Shown: positions 43,899 through 53,117 of the stretch, one piece after another
How positions within the stretch are numbered: position 1 is the first letter of the stretch
How the letters are laid out: every line of letters begins with the position of its first letter
Source: JANQHS01 sp965267505
GTDB taxonomy: Bacteria; Bacteroidota; Bacteroidia; Cytophagales; CCMP332
Assembly (NCBI GenBank): GCA_965267505.1
Contig: OZ254081.1
Coordinates: 1-64,000 of the forward strand
DNA length: 64,000 nucleotides
Direction: 5' to 3'
Program-made: the position numbers and the translations under genes
The notes under the pieces: generated by a model
The model's database searches: none
Seen by the model: only the letters and a program-made list of their open reading frames with translations
Told to the model about the DNA's origin: nothing

Positions 43899-44867
43899 TT
43901 AGTTTGCCCCTTTCAAAGCTTCATTAAGTTTTGGAACCACATCAAATGCATCTCCAACAATTCCATAATTCGCAGCCTTGAAAAAGGGAGCTTCAGAATC
44001 TTTATTTATCACAACAATAACCTTGGAGGAATTCACCCCGGCAAGGTGCTGGATCGCCCCGGAAATACCCACCGCTACATAAAGATTAGGACTAACCTTC
44101 ACACCTGTTTGCCCAACGTGTTCATGGTGAGGTCTCCAACCCATATCAGAAACAGGCTTACTACATCCTGTTGCAGCACCTAAAGTATTTGCGAGATCCT
44201 CGATCATTCCCCAGTGTTCCGGGCCCTTCATTCCTCTTCCTCCTGAAACCACCAGATCGGCTTCAGGCAATAAAATATCTCCTTCGGATTTATGACTCCC
44301 TGTTATGGTGGATTTCAGATCAGAGGAATCAATCGGGAATTCAACATTCTCCTTGGTTGCCGATTTTCCGATTTCCTTAATTCCGGTAGCACCTTTCTTG
44401 ATTGTGAAGGCAACCTTAGGTCCCTTAACCACCGCATTTTCCATTGCCTTTCCGGTGAAAATGCTTCTCTTAACCTTATAATTTTCTCCATCAGCTATGG
44501 GTAGCTCAACGAGATTGGTTGCTAGATTTGCCCTGCATTTGATTGATATCCTGGCAGCCACGGAATCAGAAAGTGAACTCTTTGAAAAAACCACCAGGTT
44601 TGAACCCTCTGATTCAAAGGCCTTTGCCACGGCAGATGCTGTCGGTGCAATCATCCCTTTGTCATACTCAGAATTTGGATCATTCAATACTTTATCTGCT
44701 CCAGCAGATCCAATTTCGGAAACAGCAGATTCATCGAGATTGCCAAGGATCAAAGCTGTTACAGAATCCCCTTTGGATGAAGCCAACTCGGAGGCAAATG
44801 ATATCGCTTCAAGACTTGTGCCTTTTGCCTTCCCCGTTTCAGTCTCCACAAATACTAATACACTCAT
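43899..44867 (-). CDS. etfA: Electron transfer flavoprotein alpha subunit
   Basis: 322 residues. The C-terminal FAD domain is clear: GRGMKGPEHWGMIEDLA (FAD), GQTGVKVSPNLYVAVGISGAIQH (split motif GISGAIQHLAG) and VIVVINKDSEAPFF. The N-terminal domain starts SVLVFVETETGK. ETF passes electrons from acyl-CoA dehydrogenases to the quinone pool. One base separates it from etfB. Confidence 0.97.
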   Translation of the reverse strand: MSVLVFVETETGKAKGTSLEAISFASELASSKGDSVTALILGNLDESAVSEIGSAGADKVLNDPNSEYDKGMIAPTASAVAKAFESEGSNLVVFSKSSLSDSVAARISIKCRANLATNLVELPIADGENYKVKRSIFTGKAMENAVVKGPKVAFTIKKGATGIKEIGKSATKENVEFPIDSSDLKSTITGSHKSEGDILLPEADLVVSGGRGMKGPEHWGMIEDLANTLGAATGCSKPVSDMGWRPHHEHVGQTGVKVSPNLYVAVGISGAIQHLAGVNSSKVIVVINKDSEAPFFKAANYGIVGDAFDVVPKLNEALKGAN

Positions 44868-44868
44868 C

Positions 44869-45606
44869 TTAAATAACTTTTGCTTCTGTTTTCAATAGAT
44901 TAACTAATTCTCCAACATTCTCCGGATCGATCATTTTACATGCGGATCTTTCTTCAGGCAGCTCATAATTTTTACTCTCTATCCCATTTTCATCGGAATA
45001 GGCTTCTTTTACCTCAAGTGGCTTGGTTCTTGCCGACATAATACCTCTCATATTTGGGATCTTCCATTCCGCAATGGGTTCCTGACATCCTGCAACGAGC
45101 GGAAGATTGGATTCAATATCTTCATGCCCCCCTTCTATCTCTCTTTGTAGGCTTACCTTCTCTCCTTCAACTTCAAGTTTCATAACTGGAGACAAACCAG
45201 GCCAACCTAACATCTCCGCAACCATTCCGTGGACAGCCCCGGTATTATAGTCGCTGGTTTCCCTGCCCATCATCACCAGGTTATAGCCTCCTTCATTGAT
45301 TGCGGCATGGATTTGATTGGCAACGAACAAAGAATCACTTGGATGAGCATTGATTCTAATTGCCTTATCGGCACCAATGGCAAGTGCTTTTCTGATGGTG
45401 GGTTCGGTCTCAGCTAATCCAACATTTAAAACCGTGACTTCGGCACTCAGTTGTTCCTTTAATTCAACAGCTCTGGCAAGAGCAAAATCATCGTAAGGGC
45501 CAATCACAAATTGGACACCTTGCTTTTCCAGTTCAGTATTATCAGAATTGAATTGGATCTTTGTAGTCGTATCAGGAACATGACTGATACAAACCAAAAT
45601 TTTCAT
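44869..45606 (-). CDS. etfB: Electron transfer flavoprotein beta subunit
   Basis: 245 residues. MKILVCISHVPDTTTKIQF at the start and QTSDYNTGAVHGMVAEMLGWP-like segment (MGRETSDYNTGAVHGMVAE) are ETF-beta signatures for AMP binding; GPYDDFALARAVELKE is the recognition loop region. First gene of the minus-strand operon etfB-etfA-bfn-nupC. Promoter not identified in the 58-base divergent gap. Confidence 0.97.
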   Translation of the reverse strand: MKILVCISHVPDTTTKIQFNSDNTELEKQGVQFVIGPYDDFALARAVELKEQLSAEVTVLNVGLAETEPTIRKALAIGADKAIRINAHPSDSLFVANQIHAAINEGGYNLVMMGRETSDYNTGAVHGMVAEMLGWPGLSPVMKLEVEGEKVSLQREIEGGHEDIESNLPLVAGCQEPIAEWKIPNMRGIMSARTKPLEVKEAYSDENGIESKNYELPEERSACKMIDPENVGELVNLLKTEAKVI

Positions 45607-45664
45607 ATTAGCAGTGTTAAAATTATGAGGGCTGCAAGTTAAGAATAAACCGTTTCTTAAGGTT

Positions 45665-45991
45665 ATGAATAAGGATACTAAGCGTCTCGAATTTCTAGAA
45701 AAAAACCTTCAGGAAAACCCTGGGGATCCTTTCTTTAAATATGCCCTCGCTATGGAGATCAAGACCACGGATCCATCAAAGGCCGTATCCCTTTTAGAAG
45801 AATTAATGGAAGAGAATCCTGATTATCTAGCTACCTATTATACTCTCGGAAAACTTCTTTACGAAGAGGAAGAAACCGATAAAGCATTGATGTTCTTAAA
45901 GACAGGTTTGGATCTTGCAATAAGGACAAAGGAAATAAAGGCTCAAAACGAAATCAGAAATCTGATCTCAAGTATTGAAATGGAGATCTAA
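45665..45991 (+). CDS. Small TPR protein
   Basis: 108 residues of tetratricopeptide helices (DPFFKYALAMEIKTTDPSKAVSLLEELMEENPDYLATYYTLGKLLYEEEETDKALMFLKTGLDLA, two to three repeats). Cytosolic, no signal peptide. Such short TPR proteins are common beside dnaB/etf in Bacteroidota and mediate protein contacts of unknown kind. It ends sharing CTAA with the convergent dnaB stop. Confidence 0.82.
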   Translation: MNKDTKRLEFLEKNLQENPGDPFFKYALAMEIKTTDPSKAVSLLEELMEENPDYLATYYTLGKLLYEEEETDKALMFLKTGLDLAIRTKEIKAQNEIRNLISSIEMEI

Positions 45992-47511
45992 AAGGGTGCA
46001 TCTCCTTCATCCTCTTCATCCCTTTTGTTCATTTTACTTGGGATGGTAACCGAACCACCACTTACTGATCCATAATTTTCCTGATTAAATCCGGAATTAA
46101 ACCCAAAGTGATTCCAGTCAACGAATTTTGTGTATTGACCAATGAACCTGAGCTTGACATCTGCGGTGGAACCATTACGATGTTTCGCGATGATGATCTC
46201 AGCAAGTCCCTCCAAACCCCCATCTTCATCAGCATTGATCTGATAGTATTCCGGCCTATATATGAAACTTACCAGGTCGGCATCCTGCTCGATGGAACCA
46301 GATTCCCTCAGGTCGGACAATTGTGGCCTTTTATCTCCGCCCCTGGTTTCAACTGCCCTGCTTAATTGGGAAAGGGCGATCACCGGAACGTCAAGTTCTT
46401 TTGCAATAGTTTTCAATGATCTTGAAATAGATGCAATCTCTTGCTCTCTGTTCCCTCCTTTTTTGCTGAGGTCGGCAGTCATCAACTGCATGTAATCAAC
46501 TATGATCAACCCAATATCATGCTGTTGCTTTAGCTTTCTTGATTTTGCTCTTAACTCCAGGATGGATAAGCCTGGAGTATCATCAATGAAGATTGGAGCC
46601 TGAGCAAGGGCCTGGGTCTTTGCATAAAGTTGTTCCTCCTCGTATTCCTGGATCTTTCCGTTCCGGATTTTTTCACTCGGGAGTTCGGCCTCTGCCGCGA
46701 TCAATCTATTTACCAATTGAACCGAGGACATTTCAAGTGAGAAAATGGCTGAAGGTACTCCATGATCAATAGCGGCATTTCGCAAGCAGGACAAAACGAA
46801 GGCTGTTTTACCCATTCCAGGACGAGCAGCCATAATGATTAGGTCAGAGTTTTGCCATCCTGAGGTTACTCTGTCCAATTCTGTGAACCCGCTGGGAACA
46901 CCCGTAAGCCCGTCGCCTTTTTCTTTCTTCTTATGAATCTCATCGACAGCCCGGGAAAGTAGCTCTCCTACCTTGCTATAGTCCTTTCTAACATTTCTAT
47001 CTGAAACCTCAAAGATCTGTGAGCCCGCATGATCTAATAGTTCCAGGGCATCAGTAGTTTCATCAAAAGCAGATTTTTGAATTTCAGAACTGATTGATAT
47101 TAGCTCTCTTTTTATCGCCATTTCAAGGATTACCCTGGCATGGTATTCTATGTTGGCAGCGGAGTTAACCTTCTGGGTTAGCTCGGTGATATAAAAGGCT
47201 CCGCCAATCAACTCCAGCTCCCCCGTTTTCTTGAGCTGATTGGTTACGGTTAGCATATCCACCGGCTCAGATTCTGAAAACAAGGTCTTTATGGCGTTGT
47301 AAATTCTGTTGTGGGAGTCCTTATAAAAACTTTCAGGCTGGAGGATCTCGATCACCCCAGTAAGAGCATCTTTTTCAAGCATCAAGGCACCCAGAACCGC
47401 TTGTTCCAACTCCATGGCCTGGGGAGGAACTTTGCCTAAGGAAGAAAGGATGTTTTCCCCGGATTTATTGACTTGAAAATTAGTAGTAAAGGCCCTTTTT
47501 TTATCTTCCAT
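45988..47511 (-). CDS. dnaB: Replicative DNA helicase
   Basis: 507 residues from the ATG at 47511 (MEDKKRAFTTN); the TTG at 47532 lies in promoter sequence and is rejected. N-terminal DnaB domain (LEQAVLGALMLEKDAL), linker, then the RecA-like domain: Walker A AARPGMGKTAF, EXSSS-type region SLEMSSVQLVNRL, Walker B IIVDYMQLM, and SQLSRAVETRGGDKRPQLSDLRESGSIEQDAD (split: QLSRAVE, SDLRESG). Full-length and intact; no intein, a frequent insertion site in DnaB, is present. Confidence 0.97.
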   Translation of the reverse strand: MEDKKRAFTTNFQVNKSGENILSSLGKVPPQAMELEQAVLGALMLEKDALTGVIEILQPESFYKDSHNRIYNAIKTLFSESEPVDMLTVTNQLKKTGELELIGGAFYITELTQKVNSAANIEYHARVILEMAIKRELISISSEIQKSAFDETTDALELLDHAGSQIFEVSDRNVRKDYSKVGELLSRAVDEIHKKKEKGDGLTGVPSGFTELDRVTSGWQNSDLIIMAARPGMGKTAFVLSCLRNAAIDHGVPSAIFSLEMSSVQLVNRLIAAEAELPSEKIRNGKIQEYEEEQLYAKTQALAQAPIFIDDTPGLSILELRAKSRKLKQQHDIGLIIVDYMQLMTADLSKKGGNREQEIASISRSLKTIAKELDVPVIALSQLSRAVETRGGDKRPQLSDLRESGSIEQDADLVSFIYRPEYYQINADEDGGLEGLAEIIIAKHRNGSTADVKLRFIGQYTKFVDWNHFGFNSGFNQENYGSVSGGSVTIPSKMNKRDEEDEGDAPF

Positions 47512-47515
47512 GACC

Positions 47516-47549
47516 CAAAGGTAAATAGGCAAAAGCCGAAAAGTTCAAA
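47516..47549 (-). promoter_or_regulatory. dnaB promoter, nearly leaderless
   Basis: Minus strand TACCTTTG (47516-47523), exact -7 consensus; TTTG (47546-47549) lies 22 nt further upstream, slightly long. The -7 element ends 4 bases before the ATG, so the RNA probably starts at or within the start codon. Confidence 0.55.
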
Positions 47550-47596
47550 ATACTTTTCATTTAGGTTTCCACAAACTTGCCAACATATTTTTCCAC

Positions 47597-47627
47597 TTTG
47601 AACAGGTATACTGAAAGACTATCTTTG
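47597..47627 (+). promoter_or_regulatory. Canonical Bacteroidota promoter of mpl
   Basis: TTTG (47597-47600), 19-nt spacer, TATCTTTG (47620-47627): perfect match to TTTG-N19-TAnnTTTG. The ATG at 47642 is 14 bases further. Confidence 0.8.
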
Positions 47628-47641
47628 ACGCCCTTATTCCT

Positions 47642-49021
47642 ATGGTAGAAGCACTCAAAAAAGTCCATTTTATAGCCCTTGGTGGTAGCGTAATGCACAA
47701 CTTGGCTATCTCTTTAAGTAAACAAGGCATCGAGGTTTCCGGTTCCGATGATTCTATTTTCGATCCAGCCGCTACCAAGCTTAGAGATGCTGGATTGTTC
47801 CCTGAAAAATTGGGATGGGACCCTAACAAAATCAGTTCTGACCTGGATCTTATCGTTCTTGGTATGCATGCCAAGAAAGAGAACCCGGAGTTGGTAAAGG
47901 CACAGGAACTTGGGATCAAGATCCTTTCCTTTCCTGAGTTCCTAAGAATGTATTCCAGTGACAAACAAAGGGTAGTGATTGGAGGAAGCCATGGCAAGAC
48001 AACGATCACTGCGATGATCATGCATGTTCTAAAAGAGGCAGGTAAAAAATTTGATTACCTGGTTGGAGCAGATGTTGATGGTTTTGACATTTCGGTGAGA
48101 ATCTCAAATGATGCACCTTCAATTATTATTGAAGGCGATGAGTATTTCTCGTCAGCCTTACAGCAAAAGCCAAAGCTGCTCATGTATGATCACCATATCG
48201 GATTGATCTCAGGAGTAAAATGGGATCACATAAATGTCTTCCCTACCATAGAGGCATATGTGGGGGCTTTTGAAGATTTTGCAGATGCTACTCCAAAAGG
48301 AGGAACCCTTGTTTTTAATGAGGATGATGATATTGCCACCGTAATTGGAAGGAAAGAAAGAGAAGATGTTCTTCAGGTAGAATATGGGGTTCACCCCCAC
48401 ATTATTCGGGAAGGTGTTACCTATTTAAAAACCAAGAATCATGGTGAGGTACCGCTCAAGATATTTGGGCAACACAATCTTAGCAACCTCAATGCCGCTA
48501 AGAATATCTGTGCTTTAATGGCCATCAGTGAAGATACTTTCTATCAGGCTATATCAAGTTTTGTTGGGGCCAAGAAGCGATTGGAATGCATAAGCGAATC
48601 GAATGGAAATTTTGTTTTCAAGGATTATGCACACTCCCCTTCCAAACTTAAAGCAACTACCAAAGCAGTAAAGGAGCAGTTCCCGAACAAAAGACTCGTT
48701 GCCTGCATGGAACTCCATACTTTCTCCTCCTTAGATAAGGACTTCTTAAATCAATATGAGAACAGTTTTGTAGATGCAGATCTACCCATTATTTATTTGG
48801 ACCCCAAAGTGATTCAGAAAAAAGGCGATGGATCAATTGATACTGATCTGGTTAAAAACTCATTCGCCCGGGAGGACCTTGAAGTATTCTTTGATCCCAA
48901 AGAATTGAAAAGCTATTTGGAAAAACAGGACTTCTCAGAAGCAAATCTATTGTTAATGAGTTCTGGTGATTTCGGTGGAATAGATCTCGTGGAATTATCA
49001 AACACTTTAATGCTTAATTGA
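47642..49021 (+). CDS. mpl: UDP-N-acetylmuramate-tripeptide ligase (Mpl), murein recycling
   Basis: 459 residues. Mur-ligase features: FIALGGSVMHNLAISL (UDP-sugar binding), GGSHGKTTITAM (ATP-binding P-loop, about 112-123), EGDEYFSSALQQKPK, MYDHHIGLISGVKWDHI-like central block and the C-terminal FKDYAHSPSKLKATTKAVK. Mpl reattaches the recycled tripeptide L-Ala-gamma-D-Glu-meso-DAP to UDP-MurNAc. MurC is the alternative, but VVLGMHA/KENPE and the GGSVM start favour Mpl. Followed by an exonuclease gene. Confidence 0.85.
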   Translation: MVEALKKVHFIALGGSVMHNLAISLSKQGIEVSGSDDSIFDPAATKLRDAGLFPEKLGWDPNKISSDLDLIVLGMHAKKENPELVKAQELGIKILSFPEFLRMYSSDKQRVVIGGSHGKTTITAMIMHVLKEAGKKFDYLVGADVDGFDISVRISNDAPSIIIEGDEYFSSALQQKPKLLMYDHHIGLISGVKWDHINVFPTIEAYVGAFEDFADATPKGGTLVFNEDDDIATVIGRKEREDVLQVEYGVHPHIIREGVTYLKTKNHGEVPLKIFGQHNLSNLNAAKNICALMAISEDTFYQAISSFVGAKKRLECISESNGNFVFKDYAHSPSKLKATTKAVKEQFPNKRLVACMELHTFSSLDKDFLNQYENSFVDADLPIIYLDPKVIQKKGDGSIDTDLVKNSFAREDLEVFFDPKELKSYLEKQDFSEANLLLMSSGDFGGIDLVELSNTLMLN

Positions 49022-49026
49022 TCTCA

Positions 49027-49815
49027 ATGAATCTAAGCAAACCATTGGTTTTCTTTGACTTGGAAACCACAGGCACAAATGTCATGCAGGATAGAATAGT
49101 CCAAATGGCATTTATCAAAATAGATCAGGATGGGTCGGAAACTGAATTCCAAAGTCTGGTAAACCCAGGCATTCCAATTCCTCAAGCATCTTCTGAGATC
49201 CATGGAATAACCGATGAAATGGTAAAGGACAAGCCGGATTTCAAAGGTCTTTCTAAGGAATTGAATCAATTCCTAAGTAATTGCGATCTGGGTGGATACA
49301 ACCACATAAAATTCGACCTGCCATTATTAATGGAAGAATTTGCTAGAGTTGAGATTCCTTTCTCTCTTCAAAATCGAAGGTTGGTGGATGCTCAGAAGTT
49401 ATTTTTTCTGATGGAACCAAGAACCTTATCAGCTGCCTATAAATTCTATTGCGGAAAACAACTGAAAGGGGCTCATGATGCCATGGCGGATGTTAAGGCA
49501 ACAAAAGATGTACTGTTCGCTCAAATAGAAAAATATCAAGGCCAAAGTCCTGAAAATTCAAACCTACCTCCGCTAAGTGATAAGATCGAGGACCTCCATT
49601 CCTACAGCTTTGGCAATATGGTAGATCTTGCAGGCAGACTAAGCAGAAATTCAAGTAATGAAATGTGCTTCAATTTCGGAAAGTATAAAGGGAAAACGGT
49701 TAAGGAGGTTTTCTCAAAAGAACCTCAATACTATGATTGGATTATGCGATCAGACTTTCCACAAGACACCAAAAAGATCCTAACTCAGGAGATCCTAAAG
49801 CTCAGACAATCCTGA
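49027..49815 (+). CDS. DEDDh 3'-5' exonuclease with ExoX-like C-terminus
   Basis: 262 residues from the ATG at 49027; a TTG three codons upstream is less likely. Catalytic acids: FFDLETTG (Asp, Glu), GYNHIKFDLPLL (Asp) and HDAMADVKATKDVL (His, Asp) define the DnaQ-like DEDDh family. The C-terminal FNFGKYKGKTVKEVF ... YYDWIMRSDFP matches the ExoX-type C-terminal domain. Probably acts in repair or proofreading. It overlaps the end of the convergent lipoprotein gene by 21 bases. Confidence 0.9.
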   Translation: MNLSKPLVFFDLETTGTNVMQDRIVQMAFIKIDQDGSETEFQSLVNPGIPIPQASSEIHGITDEMVKDKPDFKGLSKELNQFLSNCDLGGYNHIKFDLPLLMEEFARVEIPFSLQNRRLVDAQKLFFLMEPRTLSAAYKFYCGKQLKGAHDAMADVKATKDVLFAQIEKYQGQSPENSNLPPLSDKIEDLHSYSFGNMVDLAGRLSRNSSNEMCFNFGKYKGKTVKEVFSKEPQYYDWIMRSDFPQDTKKILTQEILKLRQS

Positions 49816-50139
49816 TCGTCTGCAACAATCCAGGACGGGAGTAATAATTAAGAGAGAATCAGAATGCTCCATTCCAACAGAATCCTTTAAAAAACCATTG
49901 GTGCTAAGCCAGTTTTCAATTTGGTCCGGTGTATTTCTATTTTCATAATGAAATAGAACACTGCCTTTGCTAGTATCATAATCCACAAAGTGGACGCTTT
50001 CTAAAGAGGATAATTCAGACTCCATCAATTCCTTACAATCAGGACAATTTGTGGATAGGAATATGGTTGAAGAATTGAGTTTCTTGCATGAGCTTAATAA
50101 CATTGCGGAAAGCGAGATACCTAGTATTCTTAGAAGCAC
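49795..50139 (-). CDS. Small lipoprotein with HMA/thioredoxin-like CxxC
   Basis: About 114 residues from a GTG at 50139; frames extend to 50196 but would overlap the divergent gene. The signal peptide ends in lipobox LLSSC (lipidated Cys). The mature part (FLSTNCPDCKELMESEL ... VHFVDYDTSKGSVLFHY ... IENWLSTNG) reads like an HMA-type betaalpha-fold with a CPDC pair at the metal-binding position. Function not known; it may bind a metal at the envelope. Confidence 0.6.
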   Translation of the reverse strand: MLLRILGISLSAMLLSSCKKLNSSTIFLSTNCPDCKELMESELSSLESVHFVDYDTSKGSVLFHYENRNTPDQIENWLSTNGFLKDSVGMEHSDSLLIITPVLDCCRRSGLSEL

Positions 50140-50157
50140 ATTAACAGAGTTTAAGAG

Positions 50158-50769
50158 GTGAAGATAATTGGAATAGGGCGAAATTATGTCAAGCACATTG
50201 AAGAGCTGGGCAATAAAAAACCTGATGACCCAGTGGTTTTCCTTAAGCCAGATTCTGCAATCCTTAGAAACGGCGATCCCTTCTATTACCCGCCTTTTAG
50301 TTCAGATATTCATCATGAGATCGAAATAGTAGTTCGAATAGACAGGGTTGGGAAAGGCATCGATGAAGAATATGCTTCAAAATACTATAGTCAAATAGCT
50401 TTGGGAATCGATTTCACCGCAAGGGATCTTCAATCAAAATTTAAAGAAGCAAGACTTCCATGGACATTGGCAAAGGGTTTTAATGGGTCAGCTCCCATTT
50501 CAGGATTCTTTCCCAAAGAGGAATTCGGGGACTTAAATAGCCTGGACTTCTCACTTGAGAACAATGGAGACCTTGTCCAAAAAGGGAACACAAGAAATAT
50601 GATCTATTCTATAGATTATCTGATTTCCTTTTGCTCAAAATACATGACCCTAAAGAAGGGAGACCTGATCTTCACCGGAACTCCCGAAGGTGTTGGTCCA
50701 GTCGCCATTGGTGACAGGCTTAAAGGTTACATCAAGGACCAGAAAGTTTTAGATTTTGAGGTTAAATAG
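50158..50769 (+). CDS. Fumarylacetoacetate hydrolase (FAH) family protein
   Basis: 203 residues, GTG start. Typical FAH C-terminal fold: VVFLKPDSAILRNG, metal ligands in HHEIEIVVRI, TARDLQSKFKEARLPWTLAKGFNGSAPISGFFP (short pieces TARDLQSK, KGFNGSAPIS) and GDLIFTGTPEGVGPV. FAH-family enzymes act as acylpyruvases, oxaloacetate decarboxylases or hydrolases. Substrate unassigned. It overlaps the start of the M23 peptidase gene by 14 bases. Confidence 0.88.
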   Translation: MKIIGIGRNYVKHIEELGNKKPDDPVVFLKPDSAILRNGDPFYYPPFSSDIHHEIEIVVRIDRVGKGIDEEYASKYYSQIALGIDFTARDLQSKFKEARLPWTLAKGFNGSAPISGFFPKEEFGDLNSLDFSLENNGDLVQKGNTRNMIYSIDYLISFCSKYMTLKKGDLIFTGTPEGVGPVAIGDRLKGYIKDQKVLDFEVK

Positions 50770-52645
50770 ATTTCTTTTTTTATCTATCCTAGCCCTTTTT
50801 GGTTTTAGAGCAGAGGAAACAACCTTACCCAAACTTCATTTCCCGATTAATCCCGGTCAACAAAATTTTCTCGCAGGCACTATGGGAGAATTACGACGAG
50901 GGCATTTCCATGGAGGTATTGACGTAAAGACCCTGGGACAAACAGGACTTCCGATCTATGCCGCGGAGGATGGATATATTTCAAGAGTTTCTGTTTCACC
51001 AGGAGGATATGGCAGAAGGTTGAATATCAAACATGATAATGGCTACATAACTGTCTATGCCCACCTGCAAAAATTTGCTCCTGATCTGGAAGAATTCACT
51101 TTGGATAAGCAATATGAAATTGAATCCTTCCGACTGGATTACTTCCCAAAAAAGCATGAATTCCCGGTAAAAAAGGGCGAGATAATTGCCTTCTCTGGCA
51201 ACTCAGGCTATTCTGCAGCTCCCCATCTTCATTTTGAAGTTAGAGATAAATACAACCAACAAATTAATCCTTTGGAGTTCGGGTTTATTGAGGTTCAGGA
51301 TTCTACCCCTCCCATTTTTCAAAGAATCAGGTTCGTTCCAAAGGGCCCTAATTCAAAGATCAATGGACTTCTGAACTCAAAAGAATTCAGTGTTAAGTTC
51401 AAAAACCTAAAAGAAGGATACTATCTAAAGGACACAGTGAACCTGGAAGGGCCATTTGGAATAGAATTTAAAGGCTACGATAAAATGTCTGGGAATTGGA
51501 ATCGGACCGGAATTCAAGGGTACAGACTATTGGTCGATGGAAAAGAAACATTCAATGCTAAGATCAATTATCTCCCTGTTCTACTAACCCGATATATTAA
51601 CCTTCATATCGACTACGAAACCCTGGTCAGAAGAAATAAGTGGTTTCACAAGGTTTTCAAAGATCAAGGGAACAAGTTGCCTTTTTACTCATCAGAAACA
51701 GGAAGCGGTATGGTGAATTTCAATGATTCAAAAAATCATACTATCACCCTTCTTTTAGAGGATGCAAAGGGCAATGAGACAAAATGCGAAATCCAGGCAA
51801 AGAATGTTCTTACAAAAGCCAAACAAGCGATTGATGTTCCAATCCATACTGAATTTGAACAGAAACTGGAAAAAAAGAGAATCGGCCATTTCCTCAAGAT
51901 TAAAGCAAGCGGGAATTATGAAACTGAAATTTTGAGTGTTTATTCAGGTTCTCTAACCATAAAGCAAAAACCAAACTTTATCGAGAGCGACGCATATGTC
52001 TATTTGTGGGACCTAGGTGAAATGATACCCGATTCTGCCCGCTTAGGTGAAAAAATTTTATCCTTTAATGTCAAAGATCAAATCCCCCCAGGAATCGAGC
52101 ATTCCTATTTTTCATCGAACCTTCAAATTGATTTCTTAAGAAAATCACTCTACGATACCTTTTTTCTTGAGTTAATAAGCGATTCTAGCTCCATACAGAT
52201 TGGACCGTATGTTGAACCCTTGAGGAGCCCAATAAAAGTTGCAAGAACTTTCTCGGATACAAGTTTTGGAAGAAATAAGACCTTTGCCTACCTCAATTAC
52301 GGAAAGGAAAATAGCTTTGTAGGAGGATATTGGAAGGATAATAAATTGACTTTTTCAACAAAGAATCTAGGGAGGTTTGTTTTTCTGCCTGACACTATTC
52401 CTCCAAAGATCAAATACCTGGGAAATAAATGGAACCGGTTGAGATTTAAGGTCCAGGATGATCTTTCAGGATTAAAAAAAATTGAGGCACATTTAAATGG
52501 TGAATGGGTACTAATGGAGTTTGATGCAAAAAACTCAAAGCTGGTATCCAGATTTAAGAACCAAAACAAAGCCATAAAGGGTGAATTTGAGTTGATCCTG
52601 GAAGATATGGCTGGAAATAAAGAAAAGTTTAACAAAATATATTGA
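50756..52645 (+). CDS. M23 (LytM-type) metallopeptidase with beta-rich C-terminus
   Basis: 629 residues. TTG start and signal peptide about 1-18. The M23 domain lies about 20-180: GHFHGGIDVKT (first ligands), YAAEDGYISRV, YGRRLNIKHDNGYITVYAHL and PHLHFEVRD (HxH). A long beta-rich portion of about 430 residues follows, with no known domain recognised. The M23 family cleaves peptidoglycan; Bacteroidota copies may serve as cell-wall hydrolases or as activators of them. Its end lies 1 base before the Bcp gene. Confidence 0.9.
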   Translation: MRLNRFLFLSILALFGFRAEETTLPKLHFPINPGQQNFLAGTMGELRRGHFHGGIDVKTLGQTGLPIYAAEDGYISRVSVSPGGYGRRLNIKHDNGYITVYAHLQKFAPDLEEFTLDKQYEIESFRLDYFPKKHEFPVKKGEIIAFSGNSGYSAAPHLHFEVRDKYNQQINPLEFGFIEVQDSTPPIFQRIRFVPKGPNSKINGLLNSKEFSVKFKNLKEGYYLKDTVNLEGPFGIEFKGYDKMSGNWNRTGIQGYRLLVDGKETFNAKINYLPVLLTRYINLHIDYETLVRRNKWFHKVFKDQGNKLPFYSSETGSGMVNFNDSKNHTITLLLEDAKGNETKCEIQAKNVLTKAKQAIDVPIHTEFEQKLEKKRIGHFLKIKASGNYETEILSVYSGSLTIKQKPNFIESDAYVYLWDLGEMIPDSARLGEKILSFNVKDQIPPGIEHSYFSSNLQIDFLRKSLYDTFFLELISDSSSIQIGPYVEPLRSPIKVARTFSDTSFGRNKTFAYLNYGKENSFVGGYWKDNKLTFSTKNLGRFVFLPDTIPPKIKYLGNKWNRLRFKVQDDLSGLKKIEAHLNGEWVLMEFDAKNSKLVSRFKNQNKAIKGEFELILEDMAGNKEKFNKIY

Positions 52646-52646
52646 T

Positions 52647-53096
52647 ATGTCAATAAAAGTTGGTGATCAGGTTCCAAATTTTACTGGAACGGTCGATGAA
52701 AATACCGAGATCAGTCTGGAGGACTTTAAAGGAAAAAAGCTAGCAATCTATTTTTATCCAAAGGATGATACCCCCGGTTGCACGGCCCAAGCCTGTAACC
52801 TTCGGGACAATTACTCAGAGCTCAAGAGCAAAGGAATTGAGATCATTGGAATCTCTAAGGACCCCATCAAGAGCCACAAGAAGTTTACGGATAAGTATTC
52901 TCTACCCTTCCCTCTCATATCAGATGAAGACCTTTCGATACATGAAATATTCGGGACCTGGGTACAAAAGAAAATGTACGGAAGAGAATATATGGGTACA
53001 GCTCGTTGGACCTTTATCATTGACGAAAATGGAAAACTTGAGAAAGTGATAGATAAAGTAAAAACCAAGGATCATACCGCCCAAATCTTAGAATAA
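52647..53096 (+). CDS. bcp: Thioredoxin-dependent thiol peroxidase (Bcp/PrxQ)
   Basis: 149 residues. Peroxidatic and resolving Cys in YFYPKDDTPGCTAQACNL (Cys 4 residues apart, as in PrxQ), then ISKDPIKSHKKFTDKY and WTFIIDENGKL. Reduces H2O2 and alkyl hydroperoxides with electrons from thioredoxin. Full length. ATG preceded by the M23 stop. Confidence 0.95.
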   Translation: MSIKVGDQVPNFTGTVDENTEISLEDFKGKKLAIYFYPKDDTPGCTAQACNLRDNYSELKSKGIEIIGISKDPIKSHKKFTDKYSLPFPLISDEDLSIHEIFGTWVQKKMYGREYMGTARWTFIIDENGKLEKVIDKVKTKDHTAQILE

Positions 53097-53117
53097 TAAA
53101 CAGAAATAAATCCTGCA

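Noticed and set aside
44497..44898. 133-codon open frame opposite etfA and etfB
   Set aside because: Antisense to two complete, strongly conserved proteins; composition is low-complexity Ser/Glu/Ala reflecting their codons.
45988..47511. Intein in dnaB
   Set aside because: The helicase frame is uninterrupted through its Walker A, Walker B and later motifs.
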